Positions 45,009 through 58,466 of a stretch of DNA of 64,000 bases are shown piece by piece. Location of the stretch: contig CM034099.1 of assembly GCA_019914945.1 (NCBI GenBank), forward strand, positions 11,297,001 through 11,361,000, written 5' to 3'. Source of the stretch: Typha latifolia (lineage: Eukaryota > Streptophyta > Magnoliopsida > Poales > Typhaceae). Position numbers and translations under genes: made by a program. Each line of letters opens with the position of its first letter. Within the stretch, counting starts at the first letter, position 1. Below the pieces are notes generated by a model. It had not been told where the DNA came from. It was given only the letters and a program-made list of their open reading frames with translations, and ran no database searches.

Positions 45009-48000
45009 TCACTCATCAGTGTCTGAATCTTCGCTTGAGCTACCTCTTTGATGAGCCACCCCTCCATTAGAGATCTTTCCCTTTGTTTTCTTATCATCAA
45101 TCTCATCATCACTATATTCGCTCTCGTGGTCATCATATTCCTCCACTTCCTCTTCTTCCTCTTCTTCGATGCCATTATCTGCCACTGGTCCCTCTTCAGC
45201 CATATGGCCCCTCATCCCAGCATGGTTTCGTTTCAGAACCTTCAATTTATGGTTCGTCTTCGTGTCACAGGCTATCCAAGCATCACACAAGCAATACAAA
45301 GTCAGATTATATGTGCCCTCTGCAGGAGCTTGAAACTTGCCCATCACTAATCTGCTACCATTCTTCACTTTCTCGATTGCTTCTTTAACAGCACTATTTA
45401 TATCAATAAAATTTGCACCCAAGGCCTCTTTTGTTTCTTGAATTGCCTTGGATGCAGCTGCAATGGCAGCGGCCTCCTCCATGAAAGTGACCTTCTGAGA
45501 CAACCACAAATCATTTGAGGTTGTCTCCGCAAGAAGCACCCAGTAGTTCTCCTCCTTGTGAAAAGGGAAAAGCGGAGTATGGGGAAGGGCACCAGTTAGG
45601 CCATTGCCTCGTCGGAGTGTGACCCAAGCATACATTGTGACAACATCACCCTCCTGTATTCCTTCTTCCCCTTCAGTCTCACATGTGACATCGATTGACA
45701 CAGAAGGGATCATCTCTAGTACTAGATCAACATCATGTGCTTCAGCAGCAGAAAGCCCAGCAGCCTGAGTTAATAGCTCAGTGCGCTCCTCTACCGGCAT
45801 ACCTCGGAGGTCTTGAAATGTACGAACTTTCTGTAAAATGGAATATTATGCTATGCAAATACTACAGTAAAAAATCAAAAGAAATAGATTAGGATTTTGG
45901 GGCAAATGCTTTTCTGTTATACTTAAGGGTTAAGAACCTTTATTCTTCTTAATCAATAATAATTATCTAAGTGCATTCAACCGCACAATTCCATCTTCTG
46001 CACTTTTGTGCTGTTTAGTCATTATGCTCTAACACAACCTTGAACATACAGGAGATATAAATTCAAAGCAGCACAATATATAATTATGATCATATGTTGG
46101 TTAGTAAAGCATCAATCAATATCAAGCTATTACATAACAGACTTGAGCTGATTTTTAGGATATTTTAATGTATACCCTTCTAAAATATCTTATTTATGGG
46201 TATAGGTATACCCCTCTAAAGTTGATAATTGCGTGTACATCCTTCAAAATGCTTTGGTTTTACATGGATATCTGTTAAAACCCATGCTTTTGAGTAGATA
46301 TCCCTCAAATTTAACTAACTATTATGATATGATTGATCTAATTGTAAAAGATAAAAATATCCTTATTCTTGTTTGCATATATTTCTATCATATGAGTGTA
46401 TCTTTTGTCTTTTCATCAATTAAAGTATTGAGATTTTAACCAAGGTTAGCAGTTTTGGCCAATCCCAATTCCACTCTGGTTTAGGATCAATTTCGGTGGA
46501 ATCGGCTGTATCAGTCGAAGCGACCCAATAGGGGCTGTTTAAATATTCGGGTTGGATCCGAAATAGGGGAGAATGATTAGGGAAACAATAATTGAAGTCC
46601 TAAGTTGCCTTAGTTTCTTTTTTTCTATCATTTTTTCTAAATTTTTAGAATTTTTAGAATTTTTCTTGCATTTTTAAATAATTTTTAAAATTTTACGTAA
46701 TTAAAAAACAATCCGATACTATTATCAACTGAAATGGGCAGCCAATACATAAAATTTTTTGGGCAACTAATCCCAGTACTTGGAACCTTGATCATGAGTT
46801 ATAGATTTCAAAAGTAAACCTAAAAAGTACCCACGCAAAAAGTATGGGTTTGAAGGGTATACATAAGAATATAAAATTTAGAAGAGTACACATATAAGAA
46901 ACACCATGACTATGCCTCAATCTCACAAATAGTGGGATAAACAAAAGGTGGTCATTGAATAAAAATAGCCATTTTTATCCTCTGATTCAGATACCTTTGT
47001 AATGGATGTTTTTTTTTACTTGGAAGGAACCAATGAATGTTAATAAAAAAAATAAACAAGAGTTCCTCTATATTACACAGACTAGGATTAATATACGATG
47101 CAACCAGCACACCAAATATCATTTTCACATGTAGCATAGAATGGAAATAGACTTTCCTAAATAATAGTATTGAGTTCTTTTTTTCTCTTTTTTCGATAGG
47201 CTTCGTACTTTTAACGGTTTTCCAATTGAAAAGATGAGCAACATCAATCAAGTGAAAGTCAAAATGAGTAGCAGCTATGAGTGACAATAGAACACATAAT
47301 ATGACACAATACAAATGCAAGCAGAAATATAAGTGATGATATGAAATTCAGCACATCAATCAACAAGTCAAGTATAATTCTATTTTCTGTTTGTTATTTC
47401 TCAGTGAAAACAGTAGCCAGTGTCAATCATTGGTTTACATGATTTAAAAAGTACCTTCCGAACAATTTTTTTGACTGTTGCTTCACTGAAATGAGGAAGC
47501 TGCAAAAAGGGTGCACTGCCTTCAGAGTTTCCTCCACCTGCTTTTCTGGTACTGAGAGGAACAGCCTGCAGAGTACACAGAAGACAAAGATATAGATGTA
47601 AATCAATTTCACTAATCTACAATTAAATATTCTACGTAGAAATCAATATGCTAAGTTTGAATAGACAAAACTATGAAAGAGCATGAAGGTTGGAACACTT
47701 CACATCTTATTTTACAATGGTGAAATCTGTAGTTCTAATACAGCAGTCATAGAGGCTGCCAAGGCCAAAATCCAGCAACAATCCAGCAACCAGGGCTACC
47801 AAGCATGGTTTGAAGTCTCATCCCAAACCGAGATGCTTTGCCAATTTGTTTTGTGTCTCAGTCCTATCCGATCCGAAACTGCCCCTCGAAACTAGTACCC
47901 AAACAAAACAACCCTAATAAATTTTTTTAATGCATGTTTTAAATTCTAAGCTGGATTTGACTTGAATCCAACTTTATACCTAACTCAATATCAATTTCGT

Positions 48001-48441
48001 TGCTTAAATGCTATTAAATTTTGTGTGATGCATTGAAAATAAGATAAAGAGTTATCTAAAGAAGTCTGAAATCGATACAACAAAACTAAAACCGAGATTG
48101 ACCGAAAATGACTGAAATGTTTCATTTTTAACCAAACTGAAACTTAGAACTGTGCTACCAAGTGCTCCCATGACAATCTTAGGTGTCGAAGCTGTATCCA
48201 TGTCACCACTACTGCATAGTTAGGACAGTGATTACTCCAGTGGCAACAATTGCTTTGGCTCCTCTGGCAAGATGTAGCTTAGATTATCTTAGGCGTTAAG
48301 TTGTATAAATTTAAATCAAATAGAATATTACACTTTTGATGCTTTTGTAATAGATCTCATTAAGTTAAACAAGGATAACATTTAACTTTCCAAAAATGAT
48401 AGGGGCTTATTTGAAATAGATCGCTGGTTTTAAACTATAAC

Positions 48442-48479
<38 letters not shown>

Positions 48480-51400
48480 GGTACAAGAAAACATAGTTTT
48501 ACAATTTTGTAGCCACTGAATACACTTCGGAGTTCACACTAACTAATCCTGGGTGAGGAAAAAAATGAGTACTTGTCTCTCTCCCACTTGGAATGTGTTT
48601 TTGCAAATCCAAAGGCATATTCAATAGCCAAAAAATTGCATACCACAAGATTCAAAAAAACTAATCCCGAGGAAAAATGAAAAATAAGAGTACCTATCTC
48701 TCTCCACTTAGTTTCCTACAAATCCCAATGTGTAATTAATGGCCAAACTGTATATATATATATATACATATATTGTGTAGCCTTAGAATATCCTTATTTT
48801 TTTTAAAGATTTGTCATGTGCACCCCTATCTTGCATATCTGTATACCATATCCATGTCCATGTATATAAGTCAAGATTATGAGAAATGACAAGTATGGAA
48901 TGCCACAATCTCTGGCATACTGGGAAAAATGGAAAGTTCAAACAAGACTATGATGCACCTGAATAATATTTTGAGAAAGTTCAACCACTCCAACTGCAGG
49001 CCTGAGCCATCCATGTCCTTGAGGAGAGCGAGGTAGAACAGCTATCTGCATGTAACACGTACTTCAAAGTGCGGTGAGAAGATGATGACGATGACGATAT
49101 TATTATTATTATCATCATCATCATTTACAGGTCTGTAGAGAAACTTAAAGAGTCTCCTAAATTCTAACATAATGGTAATTAAGGCCCCAAAAAGAAATGA
49201 CATGTTCTGGTCATTACGAATGTGCAGAGTCCTTTTAGCTAGAAGAAATTGAATGACATAAAAGGCAATAGGATTTTCTCCAAAAATTTGTAGGCCGACC
49301 ATTAAAAAAAATCATATCTAATGATAAAATAAATTGAAAAGTTCCGATGTAAATTTGTCATAGATAAGAAAAGGAAATATTTTAGATGTTTGAATTTTTG
49401 TTTCCAAAGCTTTGATTGCAAGCTTGGTTCAACTTTCAAGAGATTTAATTTAAGCCTCAATCTTGAAGACAAGTTCTCCGGTTTCAGGCTTAGTATCAGC
49501 TGTCCTTGATTAAACTGAAGTGATCCATTTGAAGTGAAACTAAAAACCTTGCATATGATATTTAACCAGGCTTAATTATACAAGCTTGAGAAAAGATGGA
49601 AAGAATGAAGCAGCTGATGCACATGCTTATACTCATGAATTTAATAGATTCTAATGCCTAGATAATTTTGGGCATTCTAGTTATGTATCCTTCCTCAAGA
49701 AAGAGATCTTTCCAATACCTTCTTATAACTAAGACCATTGTAGATGTGAATGAGGTTACAAAAGAATGTAGTTGAAGACAGGCGGACAAGGGGTCAGAGT
49801 AATGCCTAGATGCTAGGTGGTTACCTAGGTGGGCGCACAAAATTAAGGCAGCTCAAAAATAAACAAATACCAGAATTAACATGTAAAAATTTAAAACTAA
49901 AAGTTAATAAAATAAAACAACACATTTATACTAAGAACACTACTAAAGTAACAAAACCATTAGAACCCACAGATTAGCAATATCTAGAACTAGCTTGACC
50001 TTGAATTTCATAGTCAACCCACATACAAAAACATTACAAAGAAACTAACATAATTAACCAGGCAGAATCTAAGCGAGTCCTTCGCATACTCCATCAAAAC
50101 TGGTGCATAGTAAGGTGGTCAATTTTTAAAATAATGAATGTGAGGAGAAAGATCTTCTAGGTTAGTCAAATACACCTTTCCATGAAAATGTTCTAAATTT
50201 CATTCTCAAAAAAGTAATTTGAAGCATTCACTCTCCCAAAAACTTGAAATGTGGTGAACAAGAAGAATTGAAGATATCATATTTGATAAATGGTTTGCTT
50301 GGAGAACACCATATACTGGTAAAAGAAATTTATAGTTTGAGAACTATCTAAAAGACAGATAGAACCACAAACAACTGAAGAAAAATTGCAATCATTCTAA
50401 AATATGAGACTGGATGAAAACATGAAATTTTTATCTAGCACCTTCATTAGTTCTTCAAGAAGACGAGGTGCAAGTTCAAGCATGTTTTTCAAATCTTTTT
50501 GTAAAGATGGCAACAAAGCAATTGATTCCCGAATTAAGTGCGCCTGAATCAGTAACTCCATCTGCAGAAGATATGGAAATAATTAAGCCTGAAATGACTA
50601 CATGTTCAGTAAAAGAATCAGCACGTAGTATTGCTTAGATTGTGATAGTTTCAAATATAAAAATAAAAGCCACCTTCACTAGTGATGGATGTTGTTTCCA
50701 GAACTTCGCTTGTTCTGTCCTAATGTTCTTTAAATCCAAATTTAACTCACTTCTAACTGTCACAAACAGTTTCTGTAGGGGCTCATCGTCACTTCGACGA
50801 ACAGGCATTTCCATGTATTCTGCAGCCTTAAGGAACACATCCATAACCTTGCTGCATCATTAACAGTTCATAGATACATAAAAGAATAAGTATAGCAAAA
50901 CGTCTGTGGCCACAAATAAATATGTAAACAGAAATCCATGAGAAGGAAAAAATTTGCTGTGAGGAAATTCTCTATGGAACAATAAAATACACTAAGAAAA
51001 GTCATTTATTCTATCCTCATGTCTCTAACTATTTTAGATAATTCTAAATGATGTGATATGGACTCAATCAGATTACCTCATGGAAGACATTGGGTTTGCC
51101 AGGTTGAACCTACTTATCTTAGTTTATTAATTTGCTATATTTGATCACCTGCTATTTTAGTGAGTCTTAGACTTAGTTACATTGGTCCAATCAAGTTAAT
51201 TACATGACTCCGAGTATTACTTAGTATAGTCAAGTTGCTTGGCGTAATAAGAGTCCAAGTTCGAGTAAATTTAGGTTTAGCTTCTATATATATGTGGAGA
51301 GCAACCTAATCTAAGAAATCAACGGAGGATAATCATATTTGTCTCTTATCTCTTCCTCTCTCTCTCTCCCTCTGAGCTCATCTCTCCCTCACTTTCTCTC

Positions 51401-54400
51401 AAACCAGCGGTACCTCCCTAGTCCCTTAGGGTCGACCCCTCCTCCCTCTTCCCTCCCCTCCTCTTTCCATGTAAGTATCAAATCTAACCCCCTCCACTAT
51501 CACTATCCACACTATCACCACCACCAACCACCATCTCCTCCCCTTAACTGCATCACACCTTCGCTGCCCTACTTCACTGCACCACTACAAATCCCACCCC
51601 TCACTATGTCTCTCCTCCCCCGGTGCCCACCCAACAACACTAACCATAGCCCCAAACACTTAGGCTCAGCTCGTTTACACTCCTACACTCAACCATTAGC
51701 CCAAACCCATCAACTCTTTCCACTTAACCAATTAACCCATTAACCCCATCAACTCAACCCAGACACTTTCAAACCTAATCACCGCCCTCCCTCACACGTG
51801 ATCATCATCTTCTTTCCCCAGCTCATCTCCTTCCTCTTCGATTCCCAAGCCCTAGCCACCATTGACACCACTCCACTGGGATTGTTGCAATCGCTCTCAA
51901 GGAAGATGATCACAATCCGAGTCGCAGTGCTAGATAGAGCTTAACATAAAACTTTCGAAAGCAATAGGAATCGATCTAACCGTTGGAATGACTTGAGATT
52001 CGAATATGTTGTTCCTCTGGAAGTCAGGAGTCCAACGCAACTGAAATCTCATCGATCGGATTGGTAGATCAAAAGTTATAATTGATAATGCTAACCAAAG
52101 GTCAGGGGATGGAAGGATAGATGTGGATGATGGAAATTGGTGATGCGGTTAGAGTTAGGATTATGGAAGAGGATAATAGTTGTAGTGGGTGGAATAGTAT
52201 TTTGAACTAGATGAAAGGGGAGAAGGGAGCTTCTAGGTATAGCTCAAGCCTACATACAAAACAAATGCTCTAAAAATTAGTGATCCCAAAGTGGCTACTA
52301 TTCTACATATTTGGAAGCTAGCCAATTGTCTAAAAACTATAACAAATTCTAACACGAAACAATTTAACCAACGGGCATTCGAACACCCCTCGACTGCATT
52401 CGAATGGCCAAAAGCAATGCTCTGTATGTGCAAACGTTGTGCAAGCATTCAAATCATAGATGGCCGTGCCGGTCGGCACTTGCCGTGCCAGTAATGGCAT
52501 GGCACTTGGCACGTGGATGTGCCACTAGCACACCCACGTGCCGACCTGTGCCAGGCTGGCACGACTGTGTGCCGTTCGGCACAGCCCCGTGCCAGTCATT
52601 GTGCCATGTGGAGCCAATTTTTTTAAAAAAAATTCTATTTTTATCAGTCATTATCAAATCAATTGATCAATTAATCATTTAAAAGACCTAGATAAAATTA
52701 ATGATAATGAGACTAGAGATGATAATAATAATGATGATGATGATGGTGATGTTGAAGGTGATGGTGATAATAACAAGACTCAATCTGGTGGCAGTGATAA
52801 TAAAGATGAGACATGCGTCCCTATTACACAACCTTCTCAGAGAGGTATTCTTTTTACAGAGGACTTGAGTCTATAGGTAGTAGAATATTAGGAGGTGCAC
52901 CCACAGGATGATATGAGTTTATCATAATTACTATCATATCAATCACACACCAAAGCCAGAACACTATTATTATACTCTATATCTACAATATGCATATGCT
53001 TATGGTGTGCCTGTGCTGGTGCCATTCATTCCCGTGCATGTACAATATTCATATCATATCATAGAAGAATTACAAAATTTCTATTTGTATGAAAACTATG
53101 TGAGACGTTACAACGAGCAATACTATCAGTGAATGAGTTTTGAAGAAAATCGATAGTATTTAATACAGCATTCTCATGTTATTCTTATGCCGACAAATAA
53201 AGTATTTGATTCTCCTCATCATTTTATGTTCAATTAGATATTAATTTTAATTCTTAAACTATTATCGATTAATATTATATGTTCAATTATATTATGGAGT
53301 ATTCAATCATTAATATTAGTTTTAATGAATGCCTTCAATCATAGTACGTGTTGAATAATATTTATATTTAATTATTGCTTTATCTTTAATAAAATATGTC
53401 ATTTACAAAAATAATCTAAAGATAAAACATTAGAGGTTTTAAACTTTTAATACATATATTTAAACCAAAAACTAAAGATTGACATATCGAAGACCGAAAA
53501 ACATCTTTAAATATTATAAAAAGTTTATTAAAAATATTTTAAATGTGTGCCAGTGGCACGCGGGGCGTGCCGACGCGGGCCACTTGGCATGCCCCGTGTC
53601 GATGGTGGCATGGTCATCGCTAATTCAAACACACCAGCCATACTTTCTTATTTTTATCAAAAACAAAAATAAAAAATGAACCAATTCGAGGCGAGTTAGT
53701 CATGTCCAATCTGTATCATAATTAAGAACTGCAATAGAGATCTTCCTCAAGAAGATTGAGAAAGTGGAAGTGAGGGTTTTTTAAAAGTAAACTAGGTAAA
53801 AAAAATCCAATTCGCATTCGACCTGACCTGCTATTCTTCGACTCGCAATGGCATATGGCGGCCCTCCAGGCTAGCAAAATGCCTTGGCGGTCCACCAAGA
53901 CTGCCAAGGCAGCTTGTTTGTGGAGCGGCCGGTGTGCCGCCCCACCAAAGTGGCCACCTAGGTGGCCACTATTACTAATTTTCATTACATCTTTCTTGAG
54001 GATACTATTTCAGTATTTCAAAATTCACTATCTTTTGCAAAGGAAGTCCACAAGTCGAAAAAGAAATTAAGCAAATGGGGCAACAAAAAGTTAGCAAAAG
54101 CATATCTAAGGAGATATCTTATTGGAACTTGAGAGCATTAGATTTCAGAAAAATTGAAAACCATAATGCAAAATGAAATTGTTGTACATGCTATATTCTG
54201 AACCTTGGAGCCAAAGAAGGTTTCATGAAGTAGTAATATGTGGACAAAGTTTGATGCATGACATGATTCCCCGCATATTTTGATGATCTTGACAAATATA
54301 TAACTGCTATTAATAAGGGCAAGAGAATGCAAACTCCAACAATTCCTAGTAGAAGTATCCCTCCAGATGCTCCATCTATATTAAGCAAGAATTGAGGTAA

Positions 54401-56597
54401 AGCAATCCCCATTTGAAAACCCTGCACCACAAGAACATTGAAGTGATCGTTGGTTAGACACAAGTGTAGATATTCAATTTCCAGATAAATATAAACATAT
54501 AAAAATGATAATTAATATAGAGTTCTAGAGCATCTAGACTACCTGCTGGCCATCTGGATGACCATATTTTTCATAATTTTCACGAGACACAGGATCAGTC
54601 AAAGCCTGATATGCCTTGGATATGAACTCCACAAAATATTTGTGGGCCTCTGAACCAACAGGATAAAGTGTAAGACAACAAGAAAAGGGGCAGACATTAT
54701 CATACTTATGCTAAGATGATAACATAGAACACCTATAACCTGGATCAGGATTTTTGTCAGGATGATATAAGATAGAGAGCCTCCGATATGACTTCTTTAT
54801 ATCAGACTCTGATGCTCCTGATTCTAGCCCAAGAATACTAAATGGTTCAAATGGTTGAACCTGAGAATTTCAATGAGCAATTCATTCACTAAATTAAAAA
54901 GCATTTAACATGATACATATATATTGAGATTTTCCATAAATACAGTATATGAATGCTGAAAACCTGAAACATACTGCAAGATAGTGAGCAGGACCTTTAA
55001 AGGTTTCAGTGAGAACTCATAATTCATTAAGATTGGTAATCAATAAACATATAGATCGATAGATGTAGTAGTAATATTAACCTTGCCTAGATTGTCAAGT
55101 AGTACATATGCTTTTTGTCTGTCTTTTCTTCTAAGCCCTAAACAAGGAAGATGTTCCGAGGCATCCACCAATGTGCTGTTTGTTCTAAGAAGTAAAAGTT
55201 CTCAGATGTTCTTGTTTGTGTTCAACAAGTAAAGATGTAACACATTATATCAGAATGGAGAGAGATGACACAATGTAATTGGTCAAAAGCAGGTATGCAG
55301 GTGAGCATGTGATTGCATACTGCCTATGCAGTATGCATGTGCATATGCTGTCTAGCAAAAAAATATTAAAAACAAATTATATATAATTTACTTATCTAGT
55401 TCATTGAAAATTTTAGGATAACAATTTAATAAATAGGTAAGAGTAGCACAGTATTATATGGAGAATCATTCTCGAACTATACTATCTACTAAAGATGCTA
55501 TTTTCTAATCATATAATTATTCAATAAATATTTTCAAGAATGGTAAGTTGCACCAACAAAATTAATCAATAAAAAATTATTATGAAGTGCTATAAAGTAT
55601 AAATATCTCATTATGACATAGTGCTTGCTAGAATATGCATGTGCGTCAATGTGCGATCATTGGCGGTCAATATCCGGCCACACATGAGTATGCAATCTGC
55701 ATTATATAATTAATATGCGAGTATGTGTATGCAGTTTGCATAATGCATATGCAAGGGAGTTGACCCATCGTCACAACTATGCAACCTCATATATGGTCTG
55801 CACGGCCACTTCCAAAATAATGCCAGCAAGTATATGGGACGATCAACTTTTCTAAGAATAATAAAAGTTATAAAATGTATTTCTCTATGTGGTATGCCAA
55901 ATAAATGTTCCGGATGGTTGCAAAGAAGAAAATAGTCAAATATGCCACAGAACAACTTGGCTCCATGTTATCTAGAAATAGTATAGCCTCCGTAAAGAAT
56001 AAAAGGACCATTATATAACTACAAAATTGGTTCTTGAATGTTCTTCTCATCTTTCATTCTTTGTTCCGTAGCCCTCTCTGTAAGTAGAAACCAAAGGGTT
56101 GGCTCCAGAGAATTAAATTGTTTACATTCTGTAACTAAATCTGTTTAAACTTTAAAGCTTCTACAAGCTGATATATGCAAATTTACCAATCCATGTTATT
56201 ACTTCTTCCCTAGACTTCTCTTATCTGTCCTATCAAGATGTATTCTCTCATAATTGTCCTACTTGGCTCCATAGCAAGAGTAACTAAATTATGTACACTA
56301 CAAATTAAATTTGTTTAAACTTTAAAGCTTCTACATTCCAATGTCTGCAAATTTACCAATTCATGTTATTAATATTTTCCCCAGAGTTCTCCTATCTCTT
56401 CTATCAAGAGGTATGTCTTTCATAACTGTCCTATATGTGCTATAACATGTCAAACAAGCAAAAATATCCAACACTTTGGGTTAACAAAAAAGAAACATTA
56501 AAGGTAAGCAAAATAACATGGCACATGCATGTACTAATACCATGGTTCGCAAGATCAGCCAATCCCGATTTGGATCGACCGATCCAGGCCTGATCCA

Positions 56598-56657
<60 letters not shown>

Positions 56658-57680
56658 CCTTACCATATAACAATTGATTTTTTTTTACGGAGAGATCTAA
56701 CTCTAGCAAACTCTGATATGTTATTTTGTAATTTTATTTTTTTATTTCTCTCTCAGTTTTTTAATTTCTTCCACTCTCTATCTCATTTTCTTCTCTTTTC
56801 TTCTTCTCTGTACCATTGTTTTTTTTTCTTTTGTTTGGTTTTTTTCCACTAACTCTCTCTCTCTAATCTCTTCTTCTTTTCAGTTTTCACTGTACCATAA
56901 GTTTTCTTTCTATATTTTCTTATTTTTTGTCATTTTTTCTAAATTTTTAGATTTTTTTTCTACATTTTAAAATAATATTTAGAATTTACATAATTAAAAA
57001 AAATCCGATCTGATCCATGCGACCGATACATATCATTTTTTCGGAAGACCGATCCTAATCTCGATCTCAATTCCAATTTTTGAACCATGCTAAATAAAAG
57101 CTTGTACATGTTTGTTTGATGACACTGACCTTTAATTATAGTCATAAGTCAAAACTTATTTCATCCTATGTGACAAGATAAAACTCAATCAGCTGATAAT
57201 GCGAAAGACTGCCAATTGTTGAAAAGGATGCACATATATTTGACTGCAAGGTAATTAATGCAATCACCTTAGAGCTAACACCAACTCAGAAATATATAAA
57301 GATATACCTCTCGGTTTATATGTTTGATGTAGTAAACCAGAATCACCACAATAACCCAAAGTAGCAAAACTGTTAGATTACCGTATGTTGAGAAGTTCGA
57401 GATCTGCAAGTAAGACATAAGATAAAGAGGAAAGTGTAAACTTTAAAGTAACCAAAACATGAATTATAGTTTTGAGAATGTTAATAAAGATTACCCGTTT
57501 GAATAAGGATTTTCGGTGCTTTCCTGAACGTGAACATTCAGAACACTGACAATAGATAGTCTTTGCCTTTTTAGTTACAGCACAATAGAGCCTATATATA
57601 GTGTAGGGCACTAAAGGTAGCGTGATCATGGTTAAGACAAATACAAGGAAAAGAGAGCTATTCTCCTCTGAAGCAGCCAT
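45009..57680 (-). CDS. ERDJ2: ERDJ2/SEC63-type ER translocon J-domain protein (complete)
   Basis: Ten coding exons join in frame with GT-AG introns: 57680-57495, 57403-57308, 54860-54740, 54649-54543, 54421-54204, 50851-50674, 50561-50442, 49045-48959, 47565-47455 and 45830-45009. They total 2046 bases and 681 residues, close to the usual size of about 690 for plant ERDJ2. The start [20 protein letters not shown] begins in the first membrane helix (residues 8-32). A second helix is at 73-90. The J domain is at about 98-167 with the HPD motif at 127-129, and a third helix at about 190-213. The Sec63/Brl region follows ([40 protein letters not shown]), and the protein ends in a Glu/Asp-rich tail from about residue 622. 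SEC63 proteins sit in the ER membrane, recruit BiP through the lumenal J domain and assist the Sec61 channel. No stop, frameshift or lost key residue is seen. Introns 2, 5, 7, 8 and 9 are long, and at least three hold transposons. Confidence 0.95.
46150..46900. mobile_element. MITE-like element with TATACCC ends in SEC63 intron 9
   Basis: Inverted repeats AATGTATACCCTTCTAAAAT (46168-46187) and GAAGGGTATACAT (46853-46865)/ATTTAGAAGAGTAC (46877-46890) bound a region with repeated GATATCCCTCAAA motifs. A second MITE is nested at 46441-46790. Exact ends were not fixed. Confidence 0.5.
46441..46790. mobile_element. Internally deleted hAT derivative (350 bp)
   Basis: The ends are CAAGGTTAGCAGTTTTGG and, reverse-complemented, CAAGGTTCCAAGTACTGG. 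The last 150 bp (ATTTTTAAATAAT..TTTTACGTAATTAAAA..CCGATAC) matches the end of the 2.4-kb hAT element at 740-3111. It is therefore a non-autonomous member of that family. No clean 8-bp duplication is visible. Confidence 0.72.
48443..48474. repeat. (CA)n microsatellite
   Basis: About 16 AC dinucleotides lie in SEC63 intron 8. Confidence 0.9.
51054..52446. mobile_element. Two LTR fragments in inverted orientation in SEC63 intron 5
   Basis: 51054-51960 reads as a plus-oriented LTR (TGATATGG start, TATA-like CTATATATATGTGGAGAG near 51284, CT-rich leader with CCCTAGTCCCTTAGGG, end near ATGATCACAATCC). 51960-52446 resembles the minus-oriented LTR at 31826-32670 (GATGATGGAAATTGGTGATG.., AAAGTTATAATTGAT, and the GCATTCGAACACCCC/GCATTCGAATGGCC motifs). 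No internal retrotransposon sequence lies between them. Confidence 0.6.
52455..53622 (+). mobile_element. hAT element (1168 bp) in SEC63 intron 5
   Basis: The left end is CATAGATGGCCGTGCCGG and the right end reverse-complemented is TAGCGATGACCATGCCAC. Flanking 8-mers are ATTCAAAT (52447-52454) and ATTCAAAC (53623-53630), one change apart. Subterminal GGCACG motifs abound. A decayed coding tail is readable near 52700-53140: an Asp/Asn-rich run, then [20 protein letters not shown] and [12 protein letters not shown] before a stop. It is the same family as 3663-4103 and 58467-59500. Confidence 0.78.
56143..56440. repeat. Tandem duplication, period about 170 bp, SEC63 intron 2
   Basis: GTTTAAACTTTAAAGCTTCT occurs at about 56143 and 56313, followed in both copies by TGCAAATTTACCAAT.CATG and TCCTATCT.TTCTATCAAGA-like sequence. 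The copies differ at many positions. Confidence 0.75.
56541..57089. mobile_element. hAT derivative (549 bp) with (CT)n, SEC63 intron 2
   Basis: The ends are CATGGTTCGCAAGATC and, reverse-complemented, CATGGTTCAAAAATTG. The right-hand 150 bp matches the end of the hAT element at 740-3111 (AAATAATATTTAGAATTT, AATCCGATCTGATCC). A (CT)n run of about 50 bases lies at 56600-56652. Flanks ACTAATAC and CTAAATAA are only partly alike. Confidence 0.72.
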
Positions 57681-57721
57681 CGATGCCTTCTGCTTTTGAT
57701 GAAACTATAATGACCTCTGAT
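57681..57721 (-). other. 5' UTR part of SEC63 exon 2 (before ATG)
   Basis: Minus-strand CTTTTGCAG ends at 57722, directly before ATCAGAGGTCA. This is a good splice acceptor 41 bases upstream of the start codon. It implies an intron in the 5' UTR. Confidence 0.65.
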
Positions 57722-58466
57722 CTGCAAAAGTGATGTATGTAAAGATGCATTTACATGAAAGGAAATGCAAATCATAAACAAATACAGATAAGTGTACAAG
57801 TCATCAAACAGGTGGATTGTAAGTACTGTGATACCAAATAGAGTAAAAATAGAACCAGCCGACATGACTTGGTATTACACAAGCATGAATGATAACTGTG
57901 CCAGATTCCATGCGTTGGCACGCAGCAATGCAGGAAGACTTGATACCAGAAATAGATAGATCATGTCCCAAAGTCAGCAATCCTAGTCTGCAGAAACTTG
58001 AAGCTAAGTAGGAATTACCTAAGTCTTAGAACCTATAGAACCTAAATAAGCAATGTTGTTTTTTAAAATCATTTTTCTAAGAAAAAGAGTGAATATCTGA
58101 CTATATAAGAATATGTAAACAGAAAAACTAAGATAGGAAAGAAAGGATTCAGAAAAGGGAGAGAAAGAGAAAAATATATGAGAAGAAAATGAAATAAAAG
58201 TTTAAGACAGAGACAAGCAAAACAAGAAAAGGAAAGCATGAAGGTCAACGTTCAATAAAACAGGTTTACACACTTTCTGCTCTTCCCCAAAGTTTTGAGA
58301 TTTGAAACTTGAAAGGGAAGCTAAGATTTTTTTGGCAGACATGTACATGTGCATGCCCGCACGCGTGTGGAGCGAGGCAGGATAAAAACCAGAAGAAAGC
58401 AAGAATGCAAACACTTAACATTTTAAGCCACCACCTATAGATTGCCATGAACTAGGATACTTGGTT

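Noticed and set aside
51339..51743. 134-residue frame rich in Ser, Pro and His
   Set aside because: It lies in the CT/CA-rich leader of an LTR fragment in SEC63 intron 5.
55290..55757. TGCATA-rich inverted sequences in SEC63 intron 2
   Set aside because: They are suggestive of a MITE, but I could find neither clear ends nor a target duplication.
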